Source: Pseudolabrys sp.
Lineage (GTDB): Bacteria; Pseudomonadota; Alphaproteobacteria; Rhizobiales; Xanthobacteraceae
NCBI GenBank assembly: GCA_022843325.1
Contig: JALHNV010000017.1
Span: 1-49,040, forward strand
Direction: 5' to 3'
Length of the DNA: 49,040 nucleotides
The translations under genes were made by a program, and so were the position numbers. A model generated the notes under the pieces. That model saw only the letters and a program-made list of their open reading frames with translations. It was not told the origin of the DNA and ran no database searches. Shown in pieces: positions 37,592-45,596 of this stretch; the stretch's first letter is position 1; each line of letters starts with the position of its first letter.

Positions 37592-38392
37592 GTGACGGAG
37601 AACGTCCCGCGGCGCTTTCGCGCGCTTTTTATCTCCGATGTGCACCTGGGAACGCGCGGCTGCCAGGCCGACAGGCTGCTCGACTTCCTCCGCCACCACG
37701 AAGCCGACACCGTCTACCTCGTCGGCGACATCGTCGACGGCTGGGCGCTGCGCTCGTCCTGGTACTGGCCGCAGGCGCACAACGACGTGGTGCAGAAGCT
37801 GCTGCGCCAGGGCCGCAAGGGCACGCGGCTGATCTACATTCCCGGCAACCACGACGAATTCCTGCGCGGCTATTTCGGCACCCATTTCGGCGGCATCGAG
37901 GTGGTCGAGAACGCCATCCACGAAGGCGTCGACGGCCGCCGCTATCTGGTCGTGCACGGCGACATCTTCGACCTGGTGGTGACGCAGGCGCGCTGGCTGG
38001 CGCTGCTCGGCGACAAGGCCTACGACTTTGCCATCACGCTGAACCGCGGCTTCAACGCCATGCGCCGGCTGATCGGCGCGCCGTACTGGTCGCTGTCGCA
38101 ATGGCTGAAGTTCAAGGTCAAGAACGCGGTCAACTATATCGGCGCCTTCGAGAAGGCGCTGGCCAACGAGGCGCAGCACCACAAGGCCGACGGCGTCATC
38201 TGCGGCCACATCCACACTGCCGCGATGCACAACAATTTCGGCCTGCGCTACATCAATTGCGGCGATTGGGTGGAAAGCTGCACCGCGGTCGCGGAAGGGC
38301 TCGACGGCACCTTCGAGATCATCACCTGGACGAAGACCGGGGCCGATGCGGCCGACGTGCCGAGGCTGGCGCAGCAGGCCAAGGCGGCGTGA
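37592..38392 (+). CDS. plcP: PlcP-like metallophosphoesterase (phospholipase C of lipid remodelling; LpxH-like fold)
   Basis: A 266-residue calcineurin-type metallophosphoesterase. Metal ligands appear in order: SDVHLG (D16, H18), GDIVDGW, GNHDE, VHGD and GHIHTA. The family is usually annotated UDP-2,3-diacylglucosamine diphosphatase, but alphaproteobacterial members of this type include PlcP, which removes phosphate head groups from phospholipids under phosphate limitation. The Pho box upstream, the PmtA-like gene before and a GT4 glycosyltransferase after favour PlcP over LpxH. The start is GTG 37592 (TENVPRRFRALFISD); the long upstream frame crosses the promoter and is discarded. A ten-codon frame (ATG 37563) ends with its TGA overlapping this GTG. 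Confidence 0.72.
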   Translation: MTENVPRRFRALFISDVHLGTRGCQADRLLDFLRHHEADTVYLVGDIVDGWALRSSWYWPQAHNDVVQKLLRQGRKGTRLIYIPGNHDEFLRGYFGTHFGGIEVVENAIHEGVDGRRYLVVHGDIFDLVVTQARWLALLGDKAYDFAITLNRGFNAMRRLIGAPYWSLSQWLKFKVKNAVNYIGAFEKALANEAQHHKADGVICGHIHTAAMHNNFGLRYINCGDWVESCTAVAEGLDGTFEIITWTKTGADAADVPRLAQQAKAA

Positions 38393-38416
38393 CGGAGGCA
38401 ATCGCAATCAAACTCC

Positions 38417-38505
38417 GCTCGTCCCCGCGAAAGCGGGGACCCAGGATTCCAAACTCTGACGCGATGTTCGCAGCTCTGGATTGCCGCTTGTGCGGAAATG
38501 AGCGG
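38417..38505. repeat. Dispersed palindromic repeat, family A, copy 3
   Basis: Begins GCTCGTCCCCGCGAAAGCGG followed by GGACCCAGG and ends CTCTGGATTGCCGCTTGTGC...ATGAGCGG. It lies between the PlcP-like and glycosyltransferase genes and ends just before the latter's ribosome binding site, so it would be carried in a shared mRNA. Confidence 0.8.
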
Positions 38506-38513
38506 GGTGGGGC

Positions 38514-39557
38514 ATGAAAATCCTCATCGCCACCGATGCCTGGGAGCCGCAGGTCAACGGCGTGGTGCGCACGCTCGGCCACGTCGCGCGCGAGGCAAAA
38601 GCGTTCGGCACCGACATCGCGTTTCTGTCACCGGCGCTGTACTGGACGCTGCCGATGCCGGGCTATCCAGAAATAAGACTGGCGCTGCCGACGCCGGGCG
38701 ACATCGAGCGGCGGCTGGACACGGCCCACGCCGACGCCATTCATGTCGCCACCGAAGGCCCGATCGGCCACGCCGTGCGCCGGCTGTGCATGCGGCGCGG
38801 CGTGCCCTTCACCACCAGCCTGCACACGCGCTTTCCCGATTATCTCGCCGGCCGGCTGCCGGTGCCGCAACGCTGGACGGCCGACGTGACCTGGGCGTGG
38901 CTGCGCCGTTTTCATGCGCCGGGCGCCGCGGTGCTGGCGGCGACGCCGACGCTCGGCCGCGAGCTGATCGCGCGCGGCTTTCACGACGTGACGCTGTGGC
39001 CGCGCGGCGTCGATGCGCAAACGTTCCGGCCGCGGCCGGGCCGGGTGCACGAAGCGGTGGCGCATCTGCCGCGGCCGCTGTTTCTCACCGTCGGCCGCGT
39101 CGCGGTGGAAAAGAACATCGAGGCGTTCCTGGGGCTCGATTTGCCCGGCACCAAAGTGGTGATCGGCGACGGCCCGGCGCGCGCCGCGCTGGCGAAGCGC
39201 TATCCCGGTGCGGTGTTTCTCGGCGCGCGCCATGGCGACGATCTCGCCGCTTTGTATGCGTCAGCCGATGTGTTCGTGTTTCCGAGCCGCACCGATACGT
39301 TCGGCCTCGTGCTGCTCGAAGCGCTGGCGAGCGGCGTGCCGGTGGCGGCGTTTCCGGCCGACGCGCCGCGCGATGTGATCGGCGAGGCGAAGGTGGGCGT
39401 GCTCGACGACGATCTGCGCCGCGCCTGCCTTGGTGCGCTCGACTGTTCGCGCGATGGCTGCCGCGACTTCGCGCTGGGCATGACCTGGGCCGACAGCGCG
39501 CGGATTTTCGTCAACGCGGTGCTGGCAGCGGCGGGGACGAAGCGCCGGGCGGCGTGA
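38514..39557 (+). CDS. GT4-type glycosyltransferase, probably glycolipid-forming (Agt-like)
   Basis: A 347-residue glycosyltransferase with two Rossmann domains (GT-B, family 4). It opens ILIATDAWEPQVNGVVRTL, typical of the MgtA/alpha-mannosyltransferase and lipid glycosyltransferase group; the donor-binding half has TVGRVAVEKNIEAFLGL and the E-x7-E region FPSRTDTFGLVLLEALASGVPV. In marine and soil alphaproteobacteria a glycosyltransferase of this type (Agt) stands next to plcP and uses the diacylglycerol that PlcP releases to make glycolipids. That role fits here but is inferred. ATG 38514 with GGGGTGGGG upstream. Confidence 0.82.
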   Translation: MKILIATDAWEPQVNGVVRTLGHVAREAKAFGTDIAFLSPALYWTLPMPGYPEIRLALPTPGDIERRLDTAHADAIHVATEGPIGHAVRRLCMRRGVPFTTSLHTRFPDYLAGRLPVPQRWTADVTWAWLRRFHAPGAAVLAATPTLGRELIARGFHDVTLWPRGVDAQTFRPRPGRVHEAVAHLPRPLFLTVGRVAVEKNIEAFLGLDLPGTKVVIGDGPARAALAKRYPGAVFLGARHGDDLAALYASADVFVFPSRTDTFGLVLLEALASGVPVAAFPADAPRDVIGEAKVGVLDDDLRRACLGALDCSRDGCRDFALGMTWADSARIFVNAVLAAAGTKRRAA

Positions 39558-39606
39558 CAGCAACAGGCGCCTCGCCATTTGCGGTGCGCTATTCTATTCT
39601 CTCCGC

Positions 39607-40602
39607 ATGTCCTCCATCGACACCCGCATATTGCCGACCGACGCCGATATCGCCGCAGCGGCGGCGCGGCTCAAAGGCGTCGCGGTGCGCACGCCGCTGA
39701 TCAACGCGCCGGTGCTCGACGAGTTGCTGGGCGCCCGTGTGTTCCTCAAGGCCGAAACGCTGCAGCGCACCGGCTCGTTCAAGTTCCGCGGCGCCTATAA
39801 CCGCATCTCCAGCATTGCGCCGGAGCGGCGCGCCGCCGGCGTGGTGGCCTATTCGTCCGGCAATCACGCGCAGGGCGTCGCCGCCGCGGCGCGGCTTCTC
39901 GGCATGCGCGCCACCATCGTGATGCCGGCCGATGCGCCGCGCGCCAAGATCGCGCGCACCCGCGCGCTTGGCGCCGAGATCGTCAGCTACGACCGCGACC
40001 GCGAAGACCGCGCCGCCATTGCCGATGCGCTCGTGGCCGCGCGCGGCGCCACGCTGGTGCCGCCGTACGACGATCCGATGATCATCGCCGGGCAGGGCAC
40101 CATCGGCCGCGAGATCGTCGAGGAGTTGATGCAGGTGTCGCTGGAGCCCGACATCGTCGTGGTCGGCGCCTCCGGTGGCGGGCTGGCCGCCGGCGTTTCG
40201 CTCGGCGTCAAGGCGCGCGTGCCGCAGGTGAAGATGTACACCGTCGAGCCGGACGGCTTCGACGACACCCGGCGCTCCTTCGTCAGCGGGCGGCGCGAGC
40301 ACAATGCGCGCACCAGCGGCAGCATCTGCGATGCGCTGATGAGCGTGACGCCGGGCGAACTGACGTTCCCGATCACGCAGCGGCTGATCGGCGAGGGTCT
40401 TACCGCCACCGACGCCGAGGTGATGCATGCGGTGCGCTACGCCTTCAACGAGCTGAAGCTGGTGGTCGAGCCCGGCGGCGCCATTGGCCTCGCCGCGCTG
40501 CTGGCGGGCCGGCTCGACGTCAAGGGCAAGGTGGTGGTCGGCATTTTATCCGGCGGCAATGTCGATGCCGACATGTTCGCGCGGATTATCGGGGAGTCGT
40601 GA
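39607..40602 (+). CDS. Threonine/serine dehydratase (PLP-dependent, catabolic type)
   Basis: A 331-residue fold-type II PLP enzyme that deaminates threonine (to 2-oxobutyrate) or serine (to pyruvate); related serine racemases share the fold. The Schiff-base lysine is K59 in TGSFKFRGAYNR; SSGNHAQGVA (about 79-88) binds the substrate carboxylate, VGASGGGLAAGV (about 184-195) holds the PLP phosphate and GILSGGNVD closes the site. There is no C-terminal ACT domain, so it is not the isoleucine-regulated biosynthetic IlvA. ATG 39607. It is 49 bases after the glycosyltransferase; no functional link is obvious. Confidence 0.88.
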   Translation: MSSIDTRILPTDADIAAAAARLKGVAVRTPLINAPVLDELLGARVFLKAETLQRTGSFKFRGAYNRISSIAPERRAAGVVAYSSGNHAQGVAAAARLLGMRATIVMPADAPRAKIARTRALGAEIVSYDRDREDRAAIADALVAARGATLVPPYDDPMIIAGQGTIGREIVEELMQVSLEPDIVVVGASGGGLAAGVSLGVKARVPQVKMYTVEPDGFDDTRRSFVSGRREHNARTSGSICDALMSVTPGELTFPITQRLIGEGLTATDAEVMHAVRYAFNELKLVVEPGGAIGLAALLAGRLDVKGKVVVGILSGGNVDADMFARIIGES

Positions 40603-40636
40603 GACTCGGCCGTTTGACGGGGCGGCAGCACCACCC

Positions 40637-40727
40637 GCTCATTCCCGCGTGAGCGGGAATCCAGGGCCACGCAACGATGAGTCAGAATGTGCTCCCCCTG
40701 TGTCCCCGCTTGCGCGGGGACGAGCGG
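40637..40727. repeat. Dispersed palindromic repeat, family A, copy 4
   Basis: Begins GCTCATTCCCGCGTGAGCGG followed by GAATCCAGG and ends GTCCCCGCTTGCGCGGGGACGAGCGG, the clearest statement of the family's terminal inverted ends. It fills the convergent gap between the threonine dehydratase and the next minus-strand gene. Confidence 0.8.
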
Positions 40728-40749
40728 AGAACAAATCCGCTTTTCGGAC

Positions 40750-41232
40750 TCACGTAAACAGCGCGATGCGCTCTTCGTCGGTCAGCGCCATCACCGCTGC
40801 GAGCGGATCGCGCGGCGGTTCGGCGGTCCGGCCGATCACAACAGCAGTGTCGGTGACCGTCTCGACAATCTCGGCCTTCGGCGCGATCGCCGCCGCGGGC
40901 GTCTCCACGGCGCCGGGCGGCTCGAACAGCATCACTTCCGGGATCGCGGTCACGGGCCTTTCGCTCACCGCCACGGGCGGAGTCTCAGTCACCGGCGCTG
41001 CGGGCGCCACCGCGGCGGCGGCGAGCTGCGTCGCCAGCCGCGTCTCGAGCCGTTCGAAGGCTGCGACCAGCGTGTTGGTATCGGCCTGGCGGGCGCGGCG
41101 CGCATGCTCGGCGAGAAACGCACGGCCGCGCGCGCTCTCCGCCAGCACGGCGTAGAACGTCTGGTAGTCGTCCTCGTCCGGCAGATCGGCGGCCGGGGTT
41201 TCATTTGCTGCGTTGCTGCTCACGCCGTGCAT
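40750..41232 (-). CDS. Conserved hypothetical protein, 160 residues
   Basis: The N-terminal half holds a conserved-looking helical segment DYQTFYAVLAESARGRAFLA followed by EHARRARQADTNTLVAAFERLE (about 23-65); the remainder is low-complexity Ala/Pro/Thr/Val-rich and ends LTDEERIALF. Proteins with an FY..v..SARGR.FL.E.ARR.R.ADT pattern are frequent in Bradyrhizobium relatives, but I do not know their function. ATG 41232 has GGTGAAGGA directly upstream, better than the frame start at 41301. Divergent from the MFS gene with 68 bases between them. Confidence 0.7.
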   Translation of the reverse strand: MHGVSSNAANETPAADLPDEDDYQTFYAVLAESARGRAFLAEHARRARQADTNTLVAAFERLETRLATQLAAAAVAPAAPVTETPPVAVSERPVTAIPEVMLFEPPGAVETPAAAIAPKAEIVETVTDTAVVIGRTAEPPRDPLAAVMALTDEERIALFT

Positions 41233-41300
41233 TCCTTCACCCCGCAGTCTATTTAACAGCGGCTTGATTCGGGCAATTAAGGCGGCACCCCCAGACCTCA

Positions 41301-42470
41301 ATGACCGAGGCTTTTTCCCAGCGGCGATTCGGTTTTGCGGCGCGGCTGTCGGGGCTCTATGCCGCGATTTTCATTCTCGGCGGCGTCACCTTGCCCTTTC
41401 TGCCGGTCTGGCTCGCCGCCAAGGGGCTCGACGCCCGCAGCATCGGGCTGGTGCTGGCGGCGCCGATGCTGCTGCGGGTGTTCGCCATTCCGCTGGCGGC
41501 AGGCCAGGCCGACCGGCGCGACGCGCTGCGCGGTGTCATCGTGGTGGCGAGCCTGCTGACTTTGGCTGGCTACATCGCGGTCGGCCTGTCGGCCGGCGCG
41601 ACCGCCATCCTGATCGCGTTTTCCTTCGTCGCGCTGGCCTATACGCCGATCATGCCGCTGGCCGAGAGCTACGCGCTGCGCGGGCTGACCGCGCGCGGCC
41701 GCGCCTATGGCCCGGTGCGGCTGTGGGGCTCGGCGGCGTTCATTCTCGGCAGCTTCATCGCCGGCTTTGCCCTCGACATCATTCCGGCGCAGCATCTGAT
41801 CTGGCTGATCGTCGCCGCCTGCGCGCTTCTGGTGCTGGCCGCGTTCCTGCTCGAGCCGCTACCGGCGCCCCCGGCGCCGGCCCACACGCCGCCGCCGCGC
41901 AAGGCGCTGCTGCGCGATCCGGCCTTCATCGCGGTGATGGCGGCGGCCAGCCTGCTGCAGGGCAGCCACGCCATGTATTACGGCTTCTCGGCGCTGGCCT
42001 GGGGCGCCGCCGGCTACGACGGCACGTCGATTGCCGCGCTGTGGGCGCTCGGGGTGCTGGCCGAGATCGTGCTGTTCGCGCTGTCGGCGCGGCTGCCGGC
42101 TTACGTGTCGCCGGTGATGCTGATGCTGATCGGCGCCGCCGGCGGACTGGTGCGCTGGGGCGCGATGGCGCTCGACCCGCCGGGCCTTGCGTTGCCGTGG
42201 CTGCAATTGCTGCACGCGCTGAGCTTCGGCGCCAGCCATCTCGGCGCCATGATGCTGATCGCGCGCATCGTGCCGACAGGGCAGGGCGCCACCGCGCAAG
42301 GCTACCTGGCGATCGCGATGGGCGCGGCGATGGCGGCGGCGACCGGATTGTCCGGCCTGCTGTTCGGCGCGTTCGGCAGTCCGGCCTATGCGGCGATGGC
42401 GCTAGCGTCGGTCGCCGGCGGCGCTTGCGCTGGTGTAGCGCACCGGGCGCTGCGTGTAGCGCTTCGCTGA
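41301..42470 (+). CDS. MFS transporter, HcaT-like (MFS_1_like)
   Basis: A 389-residue inner-membrane protein with about twelve hydrophobic segments and a central hydrophilic break (about 190-205, Pro-rich). The start RLSGLYAAIFILGGVTLPFLPVWLAAKGLDA and the first-loop GQADRRD, with FVALAYTPIMPLAESYAL and GPVRLWGSAAFILGSF, are typical of the 3-phenylpropionate-permease-like (HcaT/LacY-related) branch. Substrate unknown. Its last 69 bases overlap the 3' end of the convergent minus-strand gene. Start ATG 41301; ribosome binding site weak. Confidence 0.88.
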   Translation: MTEAFSQRRFGFAARLSGLYAAIFILGGVTLPFLPVWLAAKGLDARSIGLVLAAPMLLRVFAIPLAAGQADRRDALRGVIVVASLLTLAGYIAVGLSAGATAILIAFSFVALAYTPIMPLAESYALRGLTARGRAYGPVRLWGSAAFILGSFIAGFALDIIPAQHLIWLIVAACALLVLAAFLLEPLPAPPAPAHTPPPRKALLRDPAFIAVMAAASLLQGSHAMYYGFSALAWGAAGYDGTSIAALWALGVLAEIVLFALSARLPAYVSPVMLMLIGAAGGLVRWGAMALDPPGLALPWLQLLHALSFGASHLGAMMLIARIVPTGQGATAQGYLAIAMGAAMAAATGLSGLLFGAFGSPAYAAMALASVAGGACAGVAHRALRVALR

Positions 42471-42956
42471 TTTGGACGCGGTCCGGGCGCGGGTCGGCGG
42501 CGCCGCCTGGGCGCGGCGGGTCGGCGTGCTGCAACTGGCGACGATGCCGTTGAGCGCGCGGCCTTCCATGTAGATCATCTTGCGCGACAGGCCGCCGTTG
42601 CGGCTGATCCAGCGCCGCACGTGGTTCGGATAAATATTCCAGAGCGCCTGCGTGCCCATCGGGCTGGTGATCGGGCGGCCTTCGCTGTCCGGCATCCAGG
42701 CCGCGTGAAAACCGAAGCGCGCGCGCGGCGTGGCGCAGATGCGCGCCCGCGGCACCAGGCCGAGTACCAGCGTGCAGGCCGAGAGGCAGTTGCCGTCGAT
42801 GATGACGTTCTCGCCGGAGGAGCGCAGCATGGCGAAGGCTTGCAGGTAGTGGCCGATCTGGCCGCCGCGGTCGTCGGAAATCCGCATTGCCGCCGATGCG
42901 GATGTCGCTCCGCATGCCAGCACGGCGGCGCCCAGCACCAGCCCGCGAAACCCCAT
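42402..42956 (-). CDS. Periplasmic ClpP/crotonase-fold-like protein (COG3904 type)
   Basis: A 184-residue exported protein: signal peptide MGFRGLVLGAAVLACGATSASA, then GGQIGHYLQAFAMLRSSGENVIIDGNCLSACTLVLGL, with GFHAAW about 25 residues later. The order (helix, small-residue turn, S-A-C-T helix, GFH strand) resembles periplasmic ClpP-like proteins in which the serine before Ala-Cys is the nucleophile. Whether it is an active peptidase is unknown. The C-terminal 35 residues are basic and Ala/Thr/Arg-rich, and their coding region overlaps the convergent MFS gene by 69 bases. Upstream lie two TTAACCAT words (43035 and 43085), a CtrA-type motif. Confidence 0.65.
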   Translation of the reverse strand: MGFRGLVLGAAVLACGATSASAAMRISDDRGGQIGHYLQAFAMLRSSGENVIIDGNCLSACTLVLGLVPRARICATPRARFGFHAAWMPDSEGRPITSPMGTQALWNIYPNHVRRWISRNGGLSRKMIYMEGRALNGIVASCSTPTRRAQAAPPTRARTASKSAKRYTQRPVRYTSASAAGDRR

Positions 42957-43307
42957 GACCCCGTCCCCGTTACCCGGCTGCCGTATTCGGCGGCGCGGTT
43001 CGACCCAACCCTGTATCGACCCGCCGCAGCGGGCTTAACCATGTTGAAGTCTATGCCCATCGAACTGGCGGCGGAAAGGATTTGTTAACCATTGCACAGC
43101 CCGCCGATGCTGGTCGTTTTGTCGCGTGGCTGATCGGCAACAAAACCGCGGCTTAATCTGACCCAGTTTGGCACAGGTCAGAGTGCGCGAGCGCGCGGTG
43201 AGCGGGTCGGCGACGCGGGCCGACGGTGAGTCGATCGCGGCGGTGGGCAAGGAGCGGGCTCGCATGCCCGCGCCGGCCGCCGGCGGCATTGATCGGGGTC
43301 AACCCCG
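42957..43307. other. Intergenic region upstream of the ClpP-like gene
   Basis: 351 bases without a convincing gene. It has two TTAACCAT words (43035-43042 and 43085-43092) and, at the right end, the inverted repeat CGGGGT/ACCCCG (43294-43307) one base past the stop of the epimerase gene, a short stem without a U-tract and at best a weak terminator. Confidence 0.5.
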
Positions 43308-44303
43308 TCAGCCCCACAGCGCCGGCGTCGCCGGGTAGACCAGGCTGTCGGCGTAATACAGGCCGTGCGGGCGGTCTTTGGCCAGCAGCAGCGGGCCGTC
43401 GAGATCGACATAGCGCGCGGTCTGCGCCAGCAGCACCGCCGGCGCCATCGCCAGCGACGTCGCCACCATGCAGCCCGCCATCACCGTGAGGCCGAGCGCC
43501 TCGGCCTGCGCGCGCATCGCCAGCGCTTCAGTCAGGCCGCCGGCCTTGTCGAGCTTGATGTTGACGGCGTCGTATTTGCCGGCAAGCGCCGCGAGCGACG
43601 ACAGGCCATGCGCGCTTTCGTCGGCGCAGATCGGCAGCGGCCGCTCGATATGAGCAAGCGCGCCGTCGTCCGCTTCCGGCAGCGGCTGTTCGACCAGCAC
43701 CACGCCGGCCTTGGCGCAGGCGGCGAGGTTGGCCTCAAGGTTCTGCTCGGTCCAGCCTTCGTTGGCGTCGACGATCAGCGTCGCATGCGGCGCGGCGGCG
43801 CGCACCGCGGCGATGCGGTCGTCGTCACCGTCGCCGCCGAGCTTGATCTTGAGTAGCGCGCGGCGCGCCGCCTTGCGCGCGGCCTTGGCCATCAGCGCCG
43901 GGGAAGCCAGCGAGATGGTGAAGGCGGTGGTCAGCCGGTGCGGCGCGGGCAGGCCGGCCAGGTCGTGGACCGGCTTACCGCTGCGCTTGGCTTCCAGATC
44001 CCAGAAGGCGCAGTCGAGCGCGTTGCGCGCGGCGCCCGGCGGCATGGCTTGTTGCAGGCCGGCGCGGTCGAGACCGGCGGCGAGGTGCGGCCGCATGGCC
44101 TCAAGGGCGGCGGTGACACTGTCGACGCTCTCTCGATAGCGCGCATAGGGCACGCATTCGCCGCGGCCGATCACATCGGGCGCCTTGCCGCCGCCCAGTT
44201 CGGCGACCACAACCACGGCCTCGGTCTTGGCGCCGCGGCTGATGGTGAAGGAACCGGCGATCGGCCAGCTTTCGGTCGAGACGGTCAGGTTCAATGGGAT
44301 CAC
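43308..44303 (-). CDS. dgcA: Dipeptide epimerase / N-acetyl-glutamate racemase-type enolase superfamily enzyme (DgcA-like)
   Basis: A 331-residue member of the enolase superfamily, muconate-lactonizing subgroup, close to L-Ala-D/L-Glu epimerases. The barrel catalytic lysines are in LLKIKLGG (KxK, about 150-154) and NIKLDKAGG (about 247-255); the metal ligands are DANEGW, EQPL and CADESAHG. These enzymes epimerise murein-derived dipeptides, and alphaproteobacterial relatives (DgcA) racemise N-acetyl-glutamate. The partner hydrolase gene often seen beside dgcA is not present. ATG 44303. Divergent from the mlaE-like gene with 154 bases between starts. Confidence 0.85.
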   Translation of the reverse strand: MIPLNLTVSTESWPIAGSFTISRGAKTEAVVVVAELGGGKAPDVIGRGECVPYARYRESVDSVTAALEAMRPHLAAGLDRAGLQQAMPPGAARNALDCAFWDLEAKRSGKPVHDLAGLPAPHRLTTAFTISLASPALMAKAARKAARRALLKIKLGGDGDDDRIAAVRAAAPHATLIVDANEGWTEQNLEANLAACAKAGVVLVEQPLPEADDGALAHIERPLPICADESAHGLSSLAALAGKYDAVNIKLDKAGGLTEALAMRAQAEALGLTVMAGCMVATSLAMAPAVLLAQTARYVDLDGPLLLAKDRPHGLYYADSLVYPATPALWG

Positions 44304-44457
44304 GGGTGGATTCTGGCTGCTTTGGGCGAAGATTGGCGAATCGGGGCTGTTCGTGGCGTAGAGAGTGGGGCAAACCCTCGACAGGTTCGACAGCCCTGGT
44401 CAAGTATGGCTTTAGCGTCCCGGTCAGGGCCGGTGCGCAGCAATTGAGGCAAGGCGC

Positions 44458-45594
44458 TTGAGCGACATTCTGCTCGAAGAGACCAGCGAGGGCGAGCGGC
44501 TCAAGCTCGTCGGTGCCGGTGCGTGGGTGGCGCTGAACGCCCGCCGCCTGGAATCGCAGATCGACAGCGCGCGGCTGCGCCACCGCGGCGCGGGCCAGGT
44601 CGATATCGACATGACGGGGGTCGAACGCCTCGACACCTTCGGCGCCTGGTTGCTGGAGCGGCTGGTGCGGTCGTTTTCAGCCGGCGGCGCCACCCCCAAC
44701 GTCACCGGGCTGAAGGAAGACTATCGCCTGCTGATGGATGAACTCGGCGCGGTCAAGGGCGCCGAGAAGATCGTTCCGCGCACGGGAACGCAATCGCTGA
44801 CCTATGCACTGTCGTCGATCGGCGAGAACGTCGCTTCGGTCGGCAATTCGTTCGGCTCGATCGCCAACATGCTCGGCGCGGTCATCGTGGCCCTGCTGCG
44901 TGTCTTGACGCGCCCGCGCAGCTTTCGTTTTACCTCGCTGGTGCATCAGCTCGACAATGTCGCCTGGCGCGCGGTGCCGATCGTGCTGCTGATCACGTTT
45001 TTGATCGGCTGCATCATCGCCCAGCAGGGCCTGTTCCACTTCCGCAGATTCGGCGCCGACGTTTTCGTGGTCGATATGGTCGGCATCCTGGTGCTCCGCG
45101 AACTGGGCGTTCTGATCGTCTGCATCATGGTGGCCGGGCGCACCGGCAGCGCCTACACCGCCGAACTCGGCTCGATGAAGATGCGCGAGGAAATCGACGC
45201 GCTGCGCACCATGGGCTTCGATCCGACCGAGGTGCTGATCCTGCCGCGCATTCTGGCGCTGATCATCGGCGTGCCGATCCTGACGTTCCTTGGCTCGATG
45301 TCGGCGCTCTATGGCGGCGGGCTCGTATGCTGGCTCTACGGCGGCATCGACCCGGAAATCTTCCTGTCGCGGCTGAAGGAGTCGATCTCGCTCAACACCT
45401 TCCAGGTCGGCATGATCAAGGCGCCATTCATGGCGCTGGTGATCGGCATCGTCGCCAGCGTCGAGGGCATGGCGGTAAAGGGCAGCGCCGAATCGCTCGG
45501 CCGCCAGACCACCGCCTCGGTGGTCGAATCGATCTTCCTCGTGATCGTGATGGACGGCATCTTCGCCATCTTCTTTGCCTCGATCGGAAAGTGA
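44458..45594 (+). CDS. mlaE: MlaE-type ABC permease with N-terminal STAS (MlaB-like) domain
   Basis: A 378-residue inner-membrane component of a phospholipid (MCE) transporter. Residues about 1-105 form a STAS domain (GAWVALNARRLES, VDIDMTGVERLDTFGAWLLERL) as found in the separate MlaB of E. coli; the rest is the MlaE permease with VAGRTGSAYTAELGSMKMREEIDALRTMG, the ATPase-contacting motif, and five or six spans. The start is TTG 44458 with GGCAAGG upstream; there is no ATG in frame before the STAS domain. The stop is two bases before mlaF. First gene of mlaE-F-D-lipoprotein. Confidence 0.9.
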   Translation: MSDILLEETSEGERLKLVGAGAWVALNARRLESQIDSARLRHRGAGQVDIDMTGVERLDTFGAWLLERLVRSFSAGGATPNVTGLKEDYRLLMDELGAVKGAEKIVPRTGTQSLTYALSSIGENVASVGNSFGSIANMLGAVIVALLRVLTRPRSFRFTSLVHQLDNVAWRAVPIVLLITFLIGCIIAQQGLFHFRRFGADVFVVDMVGILVLRELGVLIVCIMVAGRTGSAYTAELGSMKMREEIDALRTMGFDPTEVLILPRILALIIGVPILTFLGSMSALYGGGLVCWLYGGIDPEIFLSRLKESISLNTFQVGMIKAPFMALVIGIVASVEGMAVKGSAESLGRQTTASVVESIFLVIVMDGIFAIFFASIGK

Positions 45595-45596
45595 CG

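Noticed and set aside
37563-37595. Ten-codon leader peptide before the PlcP-like gene
   Set aside because: No ribosome binding site and no regulatory residues; noted only because its stop overlaps the GTG start.
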